A DNA stretch of 64,000 nt, from positions 1-64,000 of the forward strand of contig NZ_FXAJ01000008.1 of the NCBI RefSeq assembly GCF_900177535.1, in the 5' to 3' direction. The stretch is from Priestia filamentosa (GTDB lineage: Bacteria > Bacillota > Bacilli > Bacillales > Bacillaceae_H). The translations under genes and the position numbers were made by a program. A model generated the notes under the pieces. That model was not told the DNA's origin. It made no database searches and worked only from the letters and a program-made list of their open reading frames with translations. This document shows positions 51,119-59,222 of the stretch, in pieces; the stretch's first letter is position 1; the number at the start of each line of letters is the position of its first letter.

Positions 51119-51136
51119 GAGTCATATCATAAGTAA
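51119..51136 (+). repeat. att-like repeat 3 (right end)
   Basis: GAGTCATATCATAAGTAA shares TATCATAAGTAA with the other two copies and matches 16 of 18 positions of the SCC core GAAGCATATCATAAGTAA. It lies 180 bp beyond the ahpC promoter and 190 bp before the glycine riboswitch, and is the last copy found. Confidence 0.75.
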
Positions 51137-51326
51137 CATTGGTTTTAATTGAATGATTTCTATCTCCTTATTTCAGGGAGATTAAATAAATGAGAATTAT
51201 CTTTGTTATTGACAAAACATTTAACTAACATTAGAATAAAAAACTATTCGACAGTAATGATACCTATCCAAAAATTTAATAAATAGAAAGCTATGATTGT
51301 TATGGGTCACACTATAGCAGGAGCAG

Positions 51327-51393
51327 CTTCTGGAGAGACTGCAGAAAGTTTGCGGCGCCGAAGGGTTCACAATCTCAGGCAAAAGGACAGAAG
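51327..51393 (+). ncRNA. Glycine riboswitch, single aptamer
   Basis: Conserved glycine-aptamer segments are present in order: CTTCTGGAGAGACTGCAG, then GCGGCGCCGAAGGG, then CTCAGGCAAAAGGACAGAAG. CTTCT pairs AGAAG as P1. Only one aptamer is evident; the flanks may form the partial ghost aptamer described for singlets. It lies upstream of an intrinsic terminator (51465-51491) and a CycA-like permease, so glycine probably controls uptake. Confidence 0.88.
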
Positions 51394-51464
51394 AGTACCG
51401 GATATTTATTTGTTATGCTGATAGTAATCAGCTTAACGAATATTATTTGTTATTCTTATGATCA

Positions 51465-51491
51465 AGAGATTGGAGGACATCCAATCTCTTT
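51465..51491 (+). terminator. Terminator in the riboswitch expression platform
   Basis: Stem AAGAGATTGG / CCAATCTCTT with a 7-nt loop followed by seven T, between the glycine aptamer and the permease start. It is either the off-state structure or the default-state terminator. Confidence 0.85.
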
Positions 51492-51560
51492 TTTTATTGG
51501 GTTAATTTATTGTTCACAATTTCACATGGTAATTCTATTCATTTTAAGGAGGAGTTAAGT

Positions 51561-52916
51561 TTGGCACAGCAAGGCTTGAAGAGAGATTTATCAAATCGTC
51601 ATGTTCAACTTATCGCAATTGGAGGCACTATTGGTACTGGGCTATTTTTAGGATCTGGTAAAGCCATACAATTGGCAGGACCCTCTATTATCTTTGCCTA
51701 TTTAATCGTAGGTATGGCCCTCTTTTTTGTTATGAGGGCGCTAGGGGAACTGTTGTTATCTAAAGCAGGTTATCAATCTTTAACAGATATTGCGGAAGAA
51801 TATCTTGGACCTGCGGCATCGTTTGTGACCGGATGGACATATTGGTTTTGTTGGATTATGACAGCAATGGCTGATGTTATTGCTGTTGGTGTATATGTGC
51901 AATATTGGTTTGATATCCCGCAATGGATACCTGCACTCATCTGCGTAATCATTTTGTTAGGACTCAATCTATTAACTGTGAAACTTTTTGGAGAATTGGA
52001 GTTTTGGTTTGCTTTAATCAAAGTAATTACTATTCTTGTATTAATTAGCGTTGGGATTATTTTGCTAGTGATGGGATTCAAGACAGATACAGGACCAGTT
52101 ACGATTAAAAATCTTTGGGAACATGGAGGAGTTTTTCCGAATGGAATTTCAGGTTTCCTACTTTCATTTCAAATGGTTATATTCGCATATGTTGGTGTGG
52201 AATTAGTAGGTGTATCGGCAGCAGAAACATCTAATCCACAGAAAAATATCCCATCAGCAATTAATAAAATTCCTCTAAGAATTTTATTCTTCTATGTTGG
52301 TGCACTTATTGTCTTATTATGTATTAATCCATGGATGGAACTAAATGCAGCAGAAAGTCCTTTTGTTAAGACGTTTAGTTTGATTGGTATTCCGATTGCC
52401 GCAGGAATCATTAATTTTGTTGTATTAACTTCAGCCGCTTCGGCTTGTAATAGTGGAATGTTTTCAACGAGCCGGACGTTATATAGTTTAAGTACTAAGG
52501 GCCAAGGTCCATCGAATCTTACAAAATTGAATAAAAACCATGTACCAGGTAACGCGTTATTAATATCTACGCTTGTCATCTCGGTGGGAGCTCTTTTAAG
52601 CAAACTTATACCGGAACAAGCTTTTGGAATTGTGACAACCATTAGTGCCATTTGTTTTATTTGGGTTTGGAGTGTTATTCTTATTTGTCATTTAAGATAT
52701 AAGAAAACACGTCCACAATTACATTCAAAGTCAACATTCAAAGCGCCATTAACCCCATTTATAAATTATGTTGTCCTAACGTTGTTTGCTATAATTCTTA
52801 TTATTATGCTGTTCTCTAAAGAAACACGTCCAGCCTTATTGTTGACACCGGTATGGTTTATTCTATTATTTATTTTATATGGGACTAGAGGGAAAAAGAA
52901 AACAAATGGACAGTAA
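51561..52916 (+). CDS. CycA-like amino acid permease (glycine/D-alanine/D-serine type)
   Basis: 451-residue APC-superfamily carrier of the AAT family. QGLKRDLSNRHVQLIAIGGTIGTGLFLGSGKAI, with the unwound GTIGTGLF of TM1, is nearly the E. coli CycA N-terminus; TGWTYWFCWIMTAMADV and ELVGVSAAETSNPQKNIP are also shared, and twelve TM segments fit. TTG 51561 lies 6 nt after AAGGAGGAG; the open frame upstream to 51510 is untranslated leader. The glycine riboswitch ahead of it supports glycine as substrate. Confidence 0.9.
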   Translation: MAQQGLKRDLSNRHVQLIAIGGTIGTGLFLGSGKAIQLAGPSIIFAYLIVGMALFFVMRALGELLLSKAGYQSLTDIAEEYLGPAASFVTGWTYWFCWIMTAMADVIAVGVYVQYWFDIPQWIPALICVIILLGLNLLTVKLFGELEFWFALIKVITILVLISVGIILLVMGFKTDTGPVTIKNLWEHGGVFPNGISGFLLSFQMVIFAYVGVELVGVSAAETSNPQKNIPSAINKIPLRILFFYVGALIVLLCINPWMELNAAESPFVKTFSLIGIPIAAGIINFVVLTSAASACNSGMFSTSRTLYSLSTKGQGPSNLTKLNKNHVPGNALLISTLVISVGALLSKLIPEQAFGIVTTISAICFIWVWSVILICHLRYKKTRPQLHSKSTFKAPLTPFINYVVLTLFAIILIIMLFSKETRPALLLTPVWFILLFILYGTRGKKKTNGQ

Positions 52917-53041
52917 CATAAAACGTAGGTGAAATGATTTTTTTAGATGAGAATTTAGGTTGTTTTAGTTTAATATCTAAATCTTTTACACCTTTAAACG
53001 AAAAAGAAGATTAAAACATTTGAGTATAGAAATTGAAACAA

Positions 53042-53076
53042 AAGTGAGAAGACCATAAATTATGGCCTTCTCGCTT
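53042..53076. terminator. Bidirectional terminator between the permease and the hydrolase
   Basis: 16-bp stem AAGTGAGAAGACCATA / TATGGCCTTCTCGCTT with G-U pairs and a short AT loop, lying between two convergent genes. Confidence 0.7.
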
Positions 53077-53092
53077 CTGTTTTTCATATACC

Positions 53093-53935
53093 TTAGTTTT
53101 CTTTATTTAAAAAGTTTACAAGCGCCTTATTAAACTCCTCGGCATGTGTTGCATTCAACCCATGTGGTCCACCTTTAATAAGAGCTAGTTCACTGTTTTC
53201 AATTGATTCATGAGAAAGTTTTCCGCTTACTTCAAATGGAACGATGGAATCTGCGTCACCGTGAATAATCAACGTTGGAATGTTCATTTTCTTTAAATCA
53301 TTTCGGAAGTCTGTTTTTCCAAAAGCGGAGATGCAATCTAATGTGCCTTTTGGTGAAGCAAAGGCGGCAATATCTTTGTTGTATAGACGGAATGATTCAC
53401 TTACAAGGTCTTTTTGATCTTCTGTAGAGAAGAAATTCTTTGTAAAGTCTTCAAGGAATGCAAGGCGATCTTGTTTCACTCCATTTTCAAATTCCTTAAT
53501 CGTGGCATCATCAAGCCCACCTTCAGGATGCTCATCAGTTTTATAAAGGTAAGGAGGAACAGCTCCTGCTAAAACAGCCTTTTCAATTCTCTCTGTTCCG
53601 TATATTCCAATATAGCGAGCTACTTCACCACCACCCATTGAGAATCCAACAAGCGTAACATCATGAAGATCAAGGTGCTCAAGAAGTTTATTAAGATCAG
53701 AGGCTAGCGTATCATATTCATATCCTTTATATGGTTGAGAGGACTTTCCGAAACCTCTACGGTCATATGTAATAACACGATAACCAGCTTCAGTTAAAGC
53801 AGGAACTTGAAATTCCCACGAACGTCCACTTAAAGGCCAACCGTGAATAAGAACTACAGGTTTTCCACTCCCATAATCTTCATAATACAGTTCAATTGGA
53901 CTTCCATTCTCTTCTCCTACCGTAACTTTTGCCAT
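53093..53935 (-). CDS. Alpha/beta hydrolase (non-heme chloroperoxidase/arylesterase type)
   Basis: 280-residue single-domain hydrolase. Oxyanion motif HGWPLSGRSWE, nucleophile elbow GFSMGGGE, Asp in HGDADSIVPFE and His in GGPHGLNATHAEEF complete the triad. Highest resemblance is to cofactor-free haloperoxidase/esterases; true substrate unknown. ATG 53935 has AGGAGG 8 nt upstream; a TTG at 53941 is too close. Confidence 0.88.
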   Translation of the reverse strand: MAKVTVGEENGSPIELYYEDYGSGKPVVLIHGWPLSGRSWEFQVPALTEAGYRVITYDRRGFGKSSQPYKGYEYDTLASDLNKLLEHLDLHDVTLVGFSMGGGEVARYIGIYGTERIEKAVLAGAVPPYLYKTDEHPEGGLDDATIKEFENGVKQDRLAFLEDFTKNFFSTEDQKDLVSESFRLYNKDIAAFASPKGTLDCISAFGKTDFRNDLKKMNIPTLIIHGDADSIVPFEVSGKLSHESIENSELALIKGGPHGLNATHAEEFNKALVNFLNKEN

Positions 53936-54078
53936 TTTCAATTCCTCCTCGTAAATATATGAGATTTATGGTTTTGTACATGAACTATAGTTGATAAAAT
54001 GAGCTTTCTTCTTTATATACTTCTCGCTCGCGGAAAATTTTAAACGTTGTTAGATTCTTGAAAAATCTATTCCATAAT

Positions 54079-54118
54079 AAAAAAGGCAGCAGGAACATGA
54101 TGTTCCTGCTGCTTTTTT
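54079..54118 (-). terminator. Terminator after the SDR gene
   Basis: About 17-bp stem with one G-U pair, GGCAGCAGGAACA / TGTTCCTGCTGC core, A-run left and T-run right, 11 nt after the SDR stop. Confidence 0.85.
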
Positions 54119-54128
54119 GTTTCACATA

Positions 54129-54848
54129 TTAAGATGGATTTGTAGACCATAAACCAGCTGTTTTCATAACAACTCTTGGATGAAGTTTCAATCCTGCAAC
54201 TAGAATATCAGCTAAATCTTCTGGCTTGATCATTGTCTCAGGGTCATTATTAATAAGACCAATCTCCTTCGCCATATCTGTTGCCACAGTACTTGGTGTA
54301 AGAGCTGTAACACGAATATTATGCTTTCTTACCTCAAGCATAAGAGATTCTGTTAAACCTAGAACTCCAAATTTAGAAGCACTATAAGCACTTGTAGCAG
54401 GTGCACCTTTTTGACCAGCTGTTGAAGCAATATTTACAATGTCTCCTGATTTTCGTTCGATCATTTCAGGGAGCACTGCGCGCGTTACATTGTAAACACC
54501 CATTAAATTGACGCGAATAATGTTTTCCCATTCTTGTGGGTCAAGGTCAAGGAATCCACCGAATTTTGAGATTCCTGCGTTGTTTACAAGGATATCAATT
54601 GTGCCTAGGTCTGATTTAATGTGCTCAACGGCATGTTCTACAGCTTCAAGCTCAACAACGTCTGCTGTTGCTGCTGAAACTTTAATATCATACTCTGCAA
54701 GTTCAGCACTCACTTTTTCAAGATTTTCAATTGAGCGTCCGATTAAACCTATGTTTACGCCTTCTTTAGCTAAAGCAATAGCAGTAGAGCGTCCAATGCC
54801 TCTACCTCCGCCTGTGATAATGGCTGTTTTTCCTTTTAATGAAATCAT
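54129..54848 (-). CDS. Short-chain dehydrogenase, FabG-like (3-ketoacyl-ACP reductase family)
   Basis: 239 residues, classical SDR. NAD(P)-binding [10 protein letters not shown] at about 12-21, NNAG at about 87, catalytic Ser in IASTAGQ and YSASK with Tyr/Lys. The Arg of LIGRS after strand beta-2 suggests NADPH. It resembles stand-alone FabG paralogues of Bacillus rather than the fatty-acid-cluster enzyme. AAGGAAT lies 6 nt before the ATG. Separate from its neighbours by terminator and divergent cdaR. Confidence 0.9.
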   Translation of the reverse strand: MISLKGKTAIITGGGRGIGRSTAIALAKEGVNIGLIGRSIENLEKVSAELAEYDIKVSAATADVVELEAVEHAVEHIKSDLGTIDILVNNAGISKFGGFLDLDPQEWENIIRVNLMGVYNVTRAVLPEMIERKSGDIVNIASTAGQKGAPATSAYSASKFGVLGLTESLMLEVRKHNIRVTALTPSTVATDMAKEIGLINNDPETMIKPEDLADILVAGLKLHPRVVMKTAGLWSTNPS

Positions 54849-55054
54849 GGTATCATTCCTTCTTATTCATTTGAGACATCGATTATAAAAGACTGGTGTG
54901 CTTTTTACAACTTTTGCGCCTTGCTCCTGTGCCGTTTTATAGGATGTGCTAAAGAAATAGGGATTAAACATCTCTCTAAACTTGTATGTTCTTTTTATTT
55001 ATTGTTTCTCCTCTATATGGTAGATTGAAGAAAAAAATAAAGGGAGGGAAATTG

Positions 55055-56164
55055 ATGCTGTTTCTAACCCATGAATTAGCACAAGAGATTGTAGAGAGAA
55101 CAATGAAAATTTTAAATCGAAATATTAATGTGATGAACAGTGAGGGAATTATTATTGGTTCTGGTGATCAAACTCGGATTAATCAGCTTCATGCTGGAGC
55201 TTTACTTGTTCTAAAGAATGAAGAAAGCATTGAGTTAGATCAAGTGAAAGCATCAGAAATGAAAGGATCAAGACCAGGCATTAACCTCCCAATCTATTTT
55301 AATAATCAGCCTGTTGGAGTGATTGGAATTACAGGGGAACCCCATGAAATTCAAAACTATGCCCAACTGGTTAAAATGGCAGCTGAACTTGTATTGGAGC
55401 AGTCTGTTTTATTAGACCGAGTGCAGTGGAAGGAAAGGTTGCAAAGTGAAATTGTGAACCAACTTATTTCAGGAATACAAATGAATGAAAACGGGATAAG
55501 AGAGCGATTAGAATTTCTCGGTGTAAACCTTAGTAAATCAAGAGTAGCAGTGGTGCTTAAACAATCAACTAGAATAGACTTTTCTAATCATAAAATCATT
55601 CGTGCACTTCGCTATGAATTATCTCAAGAAGACCTAATTGGAGTTACGATTAATGATGGCATTATTATACTGAAGAATGTCATCAACGAGATAGATTTTA
55701 GGAGCTGGCTCTCTCTATTTAAGAAGTGGATCAATAAATACGACAACACGCTTGTAATAGGGATAGGATTTGTTGTGGATGATTTGTTGAATGTGAAATC
55801 TTCATTTCAGTATGCAAAAAGGGCAATTGAAATTGGTCAAAAGCTTCAGCCGGAAAAGTGCTTTTATCACTATGAAGAGTACCAGCTTGAAATTTCATTG
55901 TCACAGCTTACAAGTAGTAAGGAGATGTTCTATTTTTATCATAGACTGATTGAACATGATAAAAATGGAGAGCTGATTAAAACACTAGAGATATACATAG
56001 AAGAGAGTGGGGAATTAAACAAGGTGGCTGAGCGCCTATTTATTCACCGCAATACATTAAGATACCGCCTTGAGCGGATTTTAACCATAACAGGAAAAGA
56101 TCCAAAAAACATGAAAGATGTTATGGAACTGTATATAGCAAAACTTTTAAATGATCTTACATAA
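55055..56164 (+). CDS. cdaR: CdaR-family sugar diacid/glycerate regulator
   Basis: 369 residues: N-terminal sugar-diacid recognition domain (LTHELAQEIVERTMKILNRNINVMNS...GSGDQTRINQLHAGA), a middle GGDEF-like CdaR domain, and a PucR-type C-terminal helix-turn-helix (LNKVAERLFIHRNTLRYRLERI). ATG 55055 has AGGGAGGG 4-10 nt upstream; the longer frame at 54986 is not family-like. It sits ahead of a GntP permease and glycerate kinase, as in glycerate/glucarate loci, and probably activates them. Confidence 0.9.
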   Translation: MLFLTHELAQEIVERTMKILNRNINVMNSEGIIIGSGDQTRINQLHAGALLVLKNEESIELDQVKASEMKGSRPGINLPIYFNNQPVGVIGITGEPHEIQNYAQLVKMAAELVLEQSVLLDRVQWKERLQSEIVNQLISGIQMNENGIRERLEFLGVNLSKSRVAVVLKQSTRIDFSNHKIIRALRYELSQEDLIGVTINDGIIILKNVINEIDFRSWLSLFKKWINKYDNTLVIGIGFVVDDLLNVKSSFQYAKRAIEIGQKLQPEKCFYHYEEYQLEISLSQLTSSKEMFYFYHRLIEHDKNGELIKTLEIYIEESGELNKVAERLFIHRNTLRYRLERILTITGKDPKNMKDVMELYIAKLLNDLT

Positions 56165-56165
56165 C

Positions 56166-56249
56166 TGTGCAAACGCACAATAATAAAGACGATATTTTGT
56201 TCATATTTCATCACTCTTCACAATGATACTCATTAAGTAAACGCTTACA
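56166..56249 (+). promoter_or_regulatory. Regulatory region of gntP-glxK: inverted repeat and cre site
   Basis: TGTGC-AAAC-GCACA (56166-56179) is a 5-4-5 inverted repeat directly after cdaR. AAGTAAACGCTTACA (56235-56249) fits the cre consensus with one mismatch and is nearly palindromic. The first may be a CdaR operator; the second suggests CcpA repression. Confidence 0.55.
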
Positions 56250-56291
56250 ATATAAGTAACATCCGTGAGAAAGAAGGGGAAGGGAGCTTTA

Positions 56292-57560
56292 ATGGATATG
56301 ACAGTAAGCGTATGGGGAGCGATTAGTGCCTTAATTATTGCGATTGTTTTAATCTTAAGGAGGGTACCTCCAGCATATGGGATGGTAGCTGGTGCATTAA
56401 TCGGTGGACTAATTGGTGGAGTAGATATTACAGATACAGTTACATTGATGATGGAAGGAGCACAAGATATTATCTCAGCAGTGCTGAGGATTATGGCAGC
56501 AGGGGTTTTAGCAGGAGTATTAATTGAATCAGGTGCCGCATCTTCGATTGCTGAAACTATTGTTAAAAGGCTAGGTGAAAAACGGGCACTGCTTGCTTTA
56601 GCATTAGCAACAACCATTTTGACAACTGTTGGGGTTTTTGTTGATGTAGCAGTTATTACTGTTTCTCCTATTGCTCTAGCTATTGCAAAAAGAGCGAATT
56701 TATCGAAAACGGCAATCTTACTCGCAATGATTGGAGGGGGGAAGGCAGGAAACATTATGTCACCAAACCCAAATGCGATTGCAGCTGCAGATGCCTTCAA
56801 GGTGCCTCTTACATCTGTTATGGTAGCAGGCGTTATTCCAGCTGTTTTTGGCCTATTTATAACTTATATTTTAGCTAAAAAGTTGGCAAATAAAGGATCG
56901 TTTGTTGAAAGTAAAGAAATTGAAATGAAGGACAATGCAAAAGCTCCGGTATTTATCACAGCTTTAGTTGCTCCAATTGTTACGATTATTTTGTTAGCAC
57001 TTCGCCCGCTTTTCGGGGTTAATATTGATCCAATGGTTGCTTTACCAATTGGGGGGATTGTGGGCGCAATTGCGATGAGAAAATCTAAACATATTAATGC
57101 ATATGCTATCTCTGGCTTAAATAAAATGTCAGGCGTGGCTATCATGCTATTAGGAACAGGAACATTAGCAGGTATTATTGCAAATTCAGAGTTGAAAGAT
57201 GTTGTAACACAAGCTTTAAGTGCTTCTGGACTGCCTCCTTATCTACTAGCACCAGCCTCTGGGATTTTCATGTCGGCAGCAACTGCTTCTACAACAGCAG
57301 GAACAGCTGTCGCAAGTACTGTTTTTAGTAGCACAATCATTGGATTAGGTGTATCGGCACTAGCAGGAGCAGCTATGGTGCACGCAGGAGCAACTGTTCT
57401 TGATCACTTGCCACATGGGAGTTTCTTTCACTCTACAGCGGGAAGTGTCAATATGAATATGAAAGAAAGGCTAAAGCTAATGCCTTACGAATCTCTAATT
57501 GGTCTCACGCTTGCCATTGTTTCTACACTTATCTTTGGTGTATTTAAATTATTTGGATAG
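56292..57560 (+). CDS. GntP-family permease (probable glycerate/gluconate carrier)
   Basis: 422-residue carrier of the GntP family with about twelve TM segments. Family features include PPAYGMVAGALIGGLIGG, GVFVDVAVITVSPIALA, GGGKAGNIMSPNPNAIA and MVHAGATVLDHLPHGSFFHS. Context with CdaR and glycerate kinase makes D-glycerate the probable substrate; gluconate is the alternative. ATG 56292 follows AAGGGAG. Confidence 0.88.
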   Translation: MDMTVSVWGAISALIIAIVLILRRVPPAYGMVAGALIGGLIGGVDITDTVTLMMEGAQDIISAVLRIMAAGVLAGVLIESGAASSIAETIVKRLGEKRALLALALATTILTTVGVFVDVAVITVSPIALAIAKRANLSKTAILLAMIGGGKAGNIMSPNPNAIAAADAFKVPLTSVMVAGVIPAVFGLFITYILAKKLANKGSFVESKEIEMKDNAKAPVFITALVAPIVTIILLALRPLFGVNIDPMVALPIGGIVGAIAMRKSKHINAYAISGLNKMSGVAIMLLGTGTLAGIIANSELKDVVTQALSASGLPPYLLAPASGIFMSAATASTTAGTAVASTVFSSTIIGLGVSALAGAAMVHAGATVLDHLPHGSFFHSTAGSVNMNMKERLKLMPYESLIGLTLAIVSTLIFGVFKLFG

Positions 57561-57604
57561 TTAGGGACTATAAAAAAATAGATGTGAAAAGGGAGATGAA
57601 TAAA

Positions 57605-58762
57605 ATGAAAATTATCATTGCTCCTGACTCTTTTAAAGAAAGCCTATCTGCATTAGAGGCTGCTGATGCAATCGAAAAAGGGTTTAAGGAAATATTTCCA
57701 CAAGCTTCTTATGTAAAGCTTCCGATGGCCGACGGTGGGGAAGGAACGGTAAGATCGTTAGTTGATGCAACAGGGGGAACAATTGAGAAAAGAACAGTGA
57801 CAGGTCCCTTAGGAGAGGAAGTTGAGGCTTTCTTTGGTTTAACAGGAGATCGAGAAACGGCCATTATTGAAATGGCGGCTGCATCTGGTCTACATCTTGT
57901 TCCACATGAGAGACGAAATCCACTTATTACTTCAACAAGAGGAACAGGAGAATTAATAGAAGCTGCCCTTAATTTGGGTGTCAGCCACATTATTATTGGC
58001 ATTGGCGGAAGTGCAACAAATGATGGGGGAGCAGGTATGCTACAAGCTTTAGGTGTTAAGCTATTAGATCAAGAAGGAAAAGAAATTGGCCCTGGCGGTG
58101 GGGCACTTGCAAAGCTTTCAACAATAGATTTACAACACTTTGATGTACGAATTAAAGATGTTCAAATAGAAGTAGCGTGTGATGTAGATAATCCTTTAAC
58201 AGGAAAGAGAGGAGCGTCGGCTGTTTTTGGTCCTCAAAAAGGTGCTACTTCTGAAACGATTGATATTCTTGATAGTAACCTTGCACATTTTGCCGATATT
58301 GCCGAAGAAATGTTAGGAATACAATTTCGAGAAGTTAAGGGAAGTGGGGCAGCTGGGGGAATTGGGGGGAGTTTGTTTGCTTTCCTGAATGCACAATTAA
58401 AAAGAGGGATTGATATTGTTTTAGATGCCGTAGACTTTGAAGATCATGCAAAGAATGCAGACCTTATTATTACAGGAGAAGGAAGAATTGATAGTCAAAC
58501 GATCTACGGTAAAACACCAATTGGGGTAGCAAAAGCCGCCAAAAAATATGGAGTACCTGTTATCGGATTTGCGGGTTCGCTCTCTGAAGATAGTGAAGTT
58601 GTACATGAACATGGAATCGATGCATTATTTACAATTGTTCCATGTGTAACATCCCTTTCTGATGCTATTGAAAATGCAGAAGAATACATGAAGAGAGCAG
58701 CAAGAAATGTTGCTGCCTCAATCAATATCATGAATTCTTTATCAATAAAAACTGTTGATTAA
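57605..58762 (+). CDS. glxK: Glycerate kinase (GlxK/GarK family)
   Basis: Phosphorylates D-glycerate (to 2-phosphoglycerate in this class), feeding glycolysis. 385 residues; MKIIIAPDSFKESLSALEAA, PMADGGEGT, GIGGSATNDGGAGML, GSGAAGGIGGSL and ITGEGRIDSQT are diagnostic. ATG 57605 with GGGAGA upstream. Follows the permease by 44 nt, so one operon. Ends at an intrinsic terminator. Confidence 0.95.
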   Translation: MKIIIAPDSFKESLSALEAADAIEKGFKEIFPQASYVKLPMADGGEGTVRSLVDATGGTIEKRTVTGPLGEEVEAFFGLTGDRETAIIEMAAASGLHLVPHERRNPLITSTRGTGELIEAALNLGVSHIIIGIGGSATNDGGAGMLQALGVKLLDQEGKEIGPGGGALAKLSTIDLQHFDVRIKDVQIEVACDVDNPLTGKRGASAVFGPQKGATSETIDILDSNLAHFADIAEEMLGIQFREVKGSGAAGGIGGSLFAFLNAQLKRGIDIVLDAVDFEDHAKNADLIITGEGRIDSQTIYGKTPIGVAKAAKKYGVPVIGFAGSLSEDSEVVHEHGIDALFTIVPCVTSLSDAIENAEEYMKRAARNVAASINIMNSLSIKTVD

Positions 58763-58794
58763 AGCCAAACAATGAATTTGTTTGGCTTCTTTTA
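58762..58794 (+). terminator. Terminator after glxK
   Basis: Stem AGCCAAACAA / TTGTTTGGCT, 5-nt loop, followed by TCTTTT; overlaps the glxK stop. Confidence 0.8.
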
Positions 58795-58854
58795 ATCATG
58801 ATATATTATAATTTTACATATAAAATATCACTTCTTTTAAAGGATGTGAGACGG

Positions 58855-59016
58855 GTGAATTTTTTAGCAACTAAAGATCCACTTGGACATTACTCGAAAG
58901 TAGATCTATACTTTTATAAAGTATTAGACATGCTGAGTTTTCGAAAATCTATCTATACAAAAGTAAAAATAAAGTCTGTTGAAACGTATTTAGAAGCTAG
59001 ATACAATAGCTATTAG
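58855..59016 (+). CDS. Small hypothetical protein, 53 residues
   Basis: Begins (GTG) NFLATKDPLGHYSKVDLYFY and ends SVETYLEARYNSY; basic, no TM segment. AAAGGATG lies about 11 nt upstream of GTG 58855, and a terminator-like hairpin follows at 59019, so it is a complete transcription unit in appearance. I do not recognise the family. The open frame extends back to 58798 without an RBS. Confidence 0.55.
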   Translation: MNFLATKDPLGHYSKVDLYFYKVLDMLSFRKSIYTKVKIKSVETYLEARYNSY

Positions 59017-59018
59017 TA

Positions 59019-59053
59019 GAGGACCTTGTAAGTTTAAAGGTCTTCCTTTTTTA
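59019..59053 (+). terminator. Terminator after the small protein gene
   Basis: 9-bp stem GAGGACCTT / AAGGTCTTC (one G-U), followed by CTTTTTT. Confidence 0.7.
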
Positions 59054-59222
59054 TTCTTAATTATGGTAAGAAGTGGCTAATGATAAAGTTCTTTGATAAA
59101 ATAAACGAGCAAGCGTCACTTTTCTAAAATTTAAAGTGTAGCCCTTTCATAGTATATGGGCTTCTATATTGAGAATAATCATGAAAGAAAGCGATAAAAA
59201 ACTATATTTGAGGGAAGTTATA

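Larger units (their letters stand above)
41751..51136. mobile_element. Putative SCC-like composite island at rlmH (two cassettes)
   Basis: Accessory DNA bounded by three same-orientation att-like repeats: 41751-41768, 45947-45964 and 51119-51136. Cassette A (about 4.2 kb) carries a LytS/LytTR two-component system and an MFS carrier. Cassette B (about 5.2 kb) carries an MFS carrier, a Crp-family regulator, a lipoprotein fragment and ahpCF. Genes here break the colinearity with the conserved origin region. No ccr-type recombinase or transposase is present, so any mobility would need help from elsewhere or is lost. The repeats are seen; the element is inferred. Confidence 0.6.

Noticed and set aside
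56201-56800. 199-codon minus-strand open frame antisense to the GntP permease
   Set aside because: A shadow of the hydrophobic permease gene; no RBS and low-complexity Ala/Ile composition.
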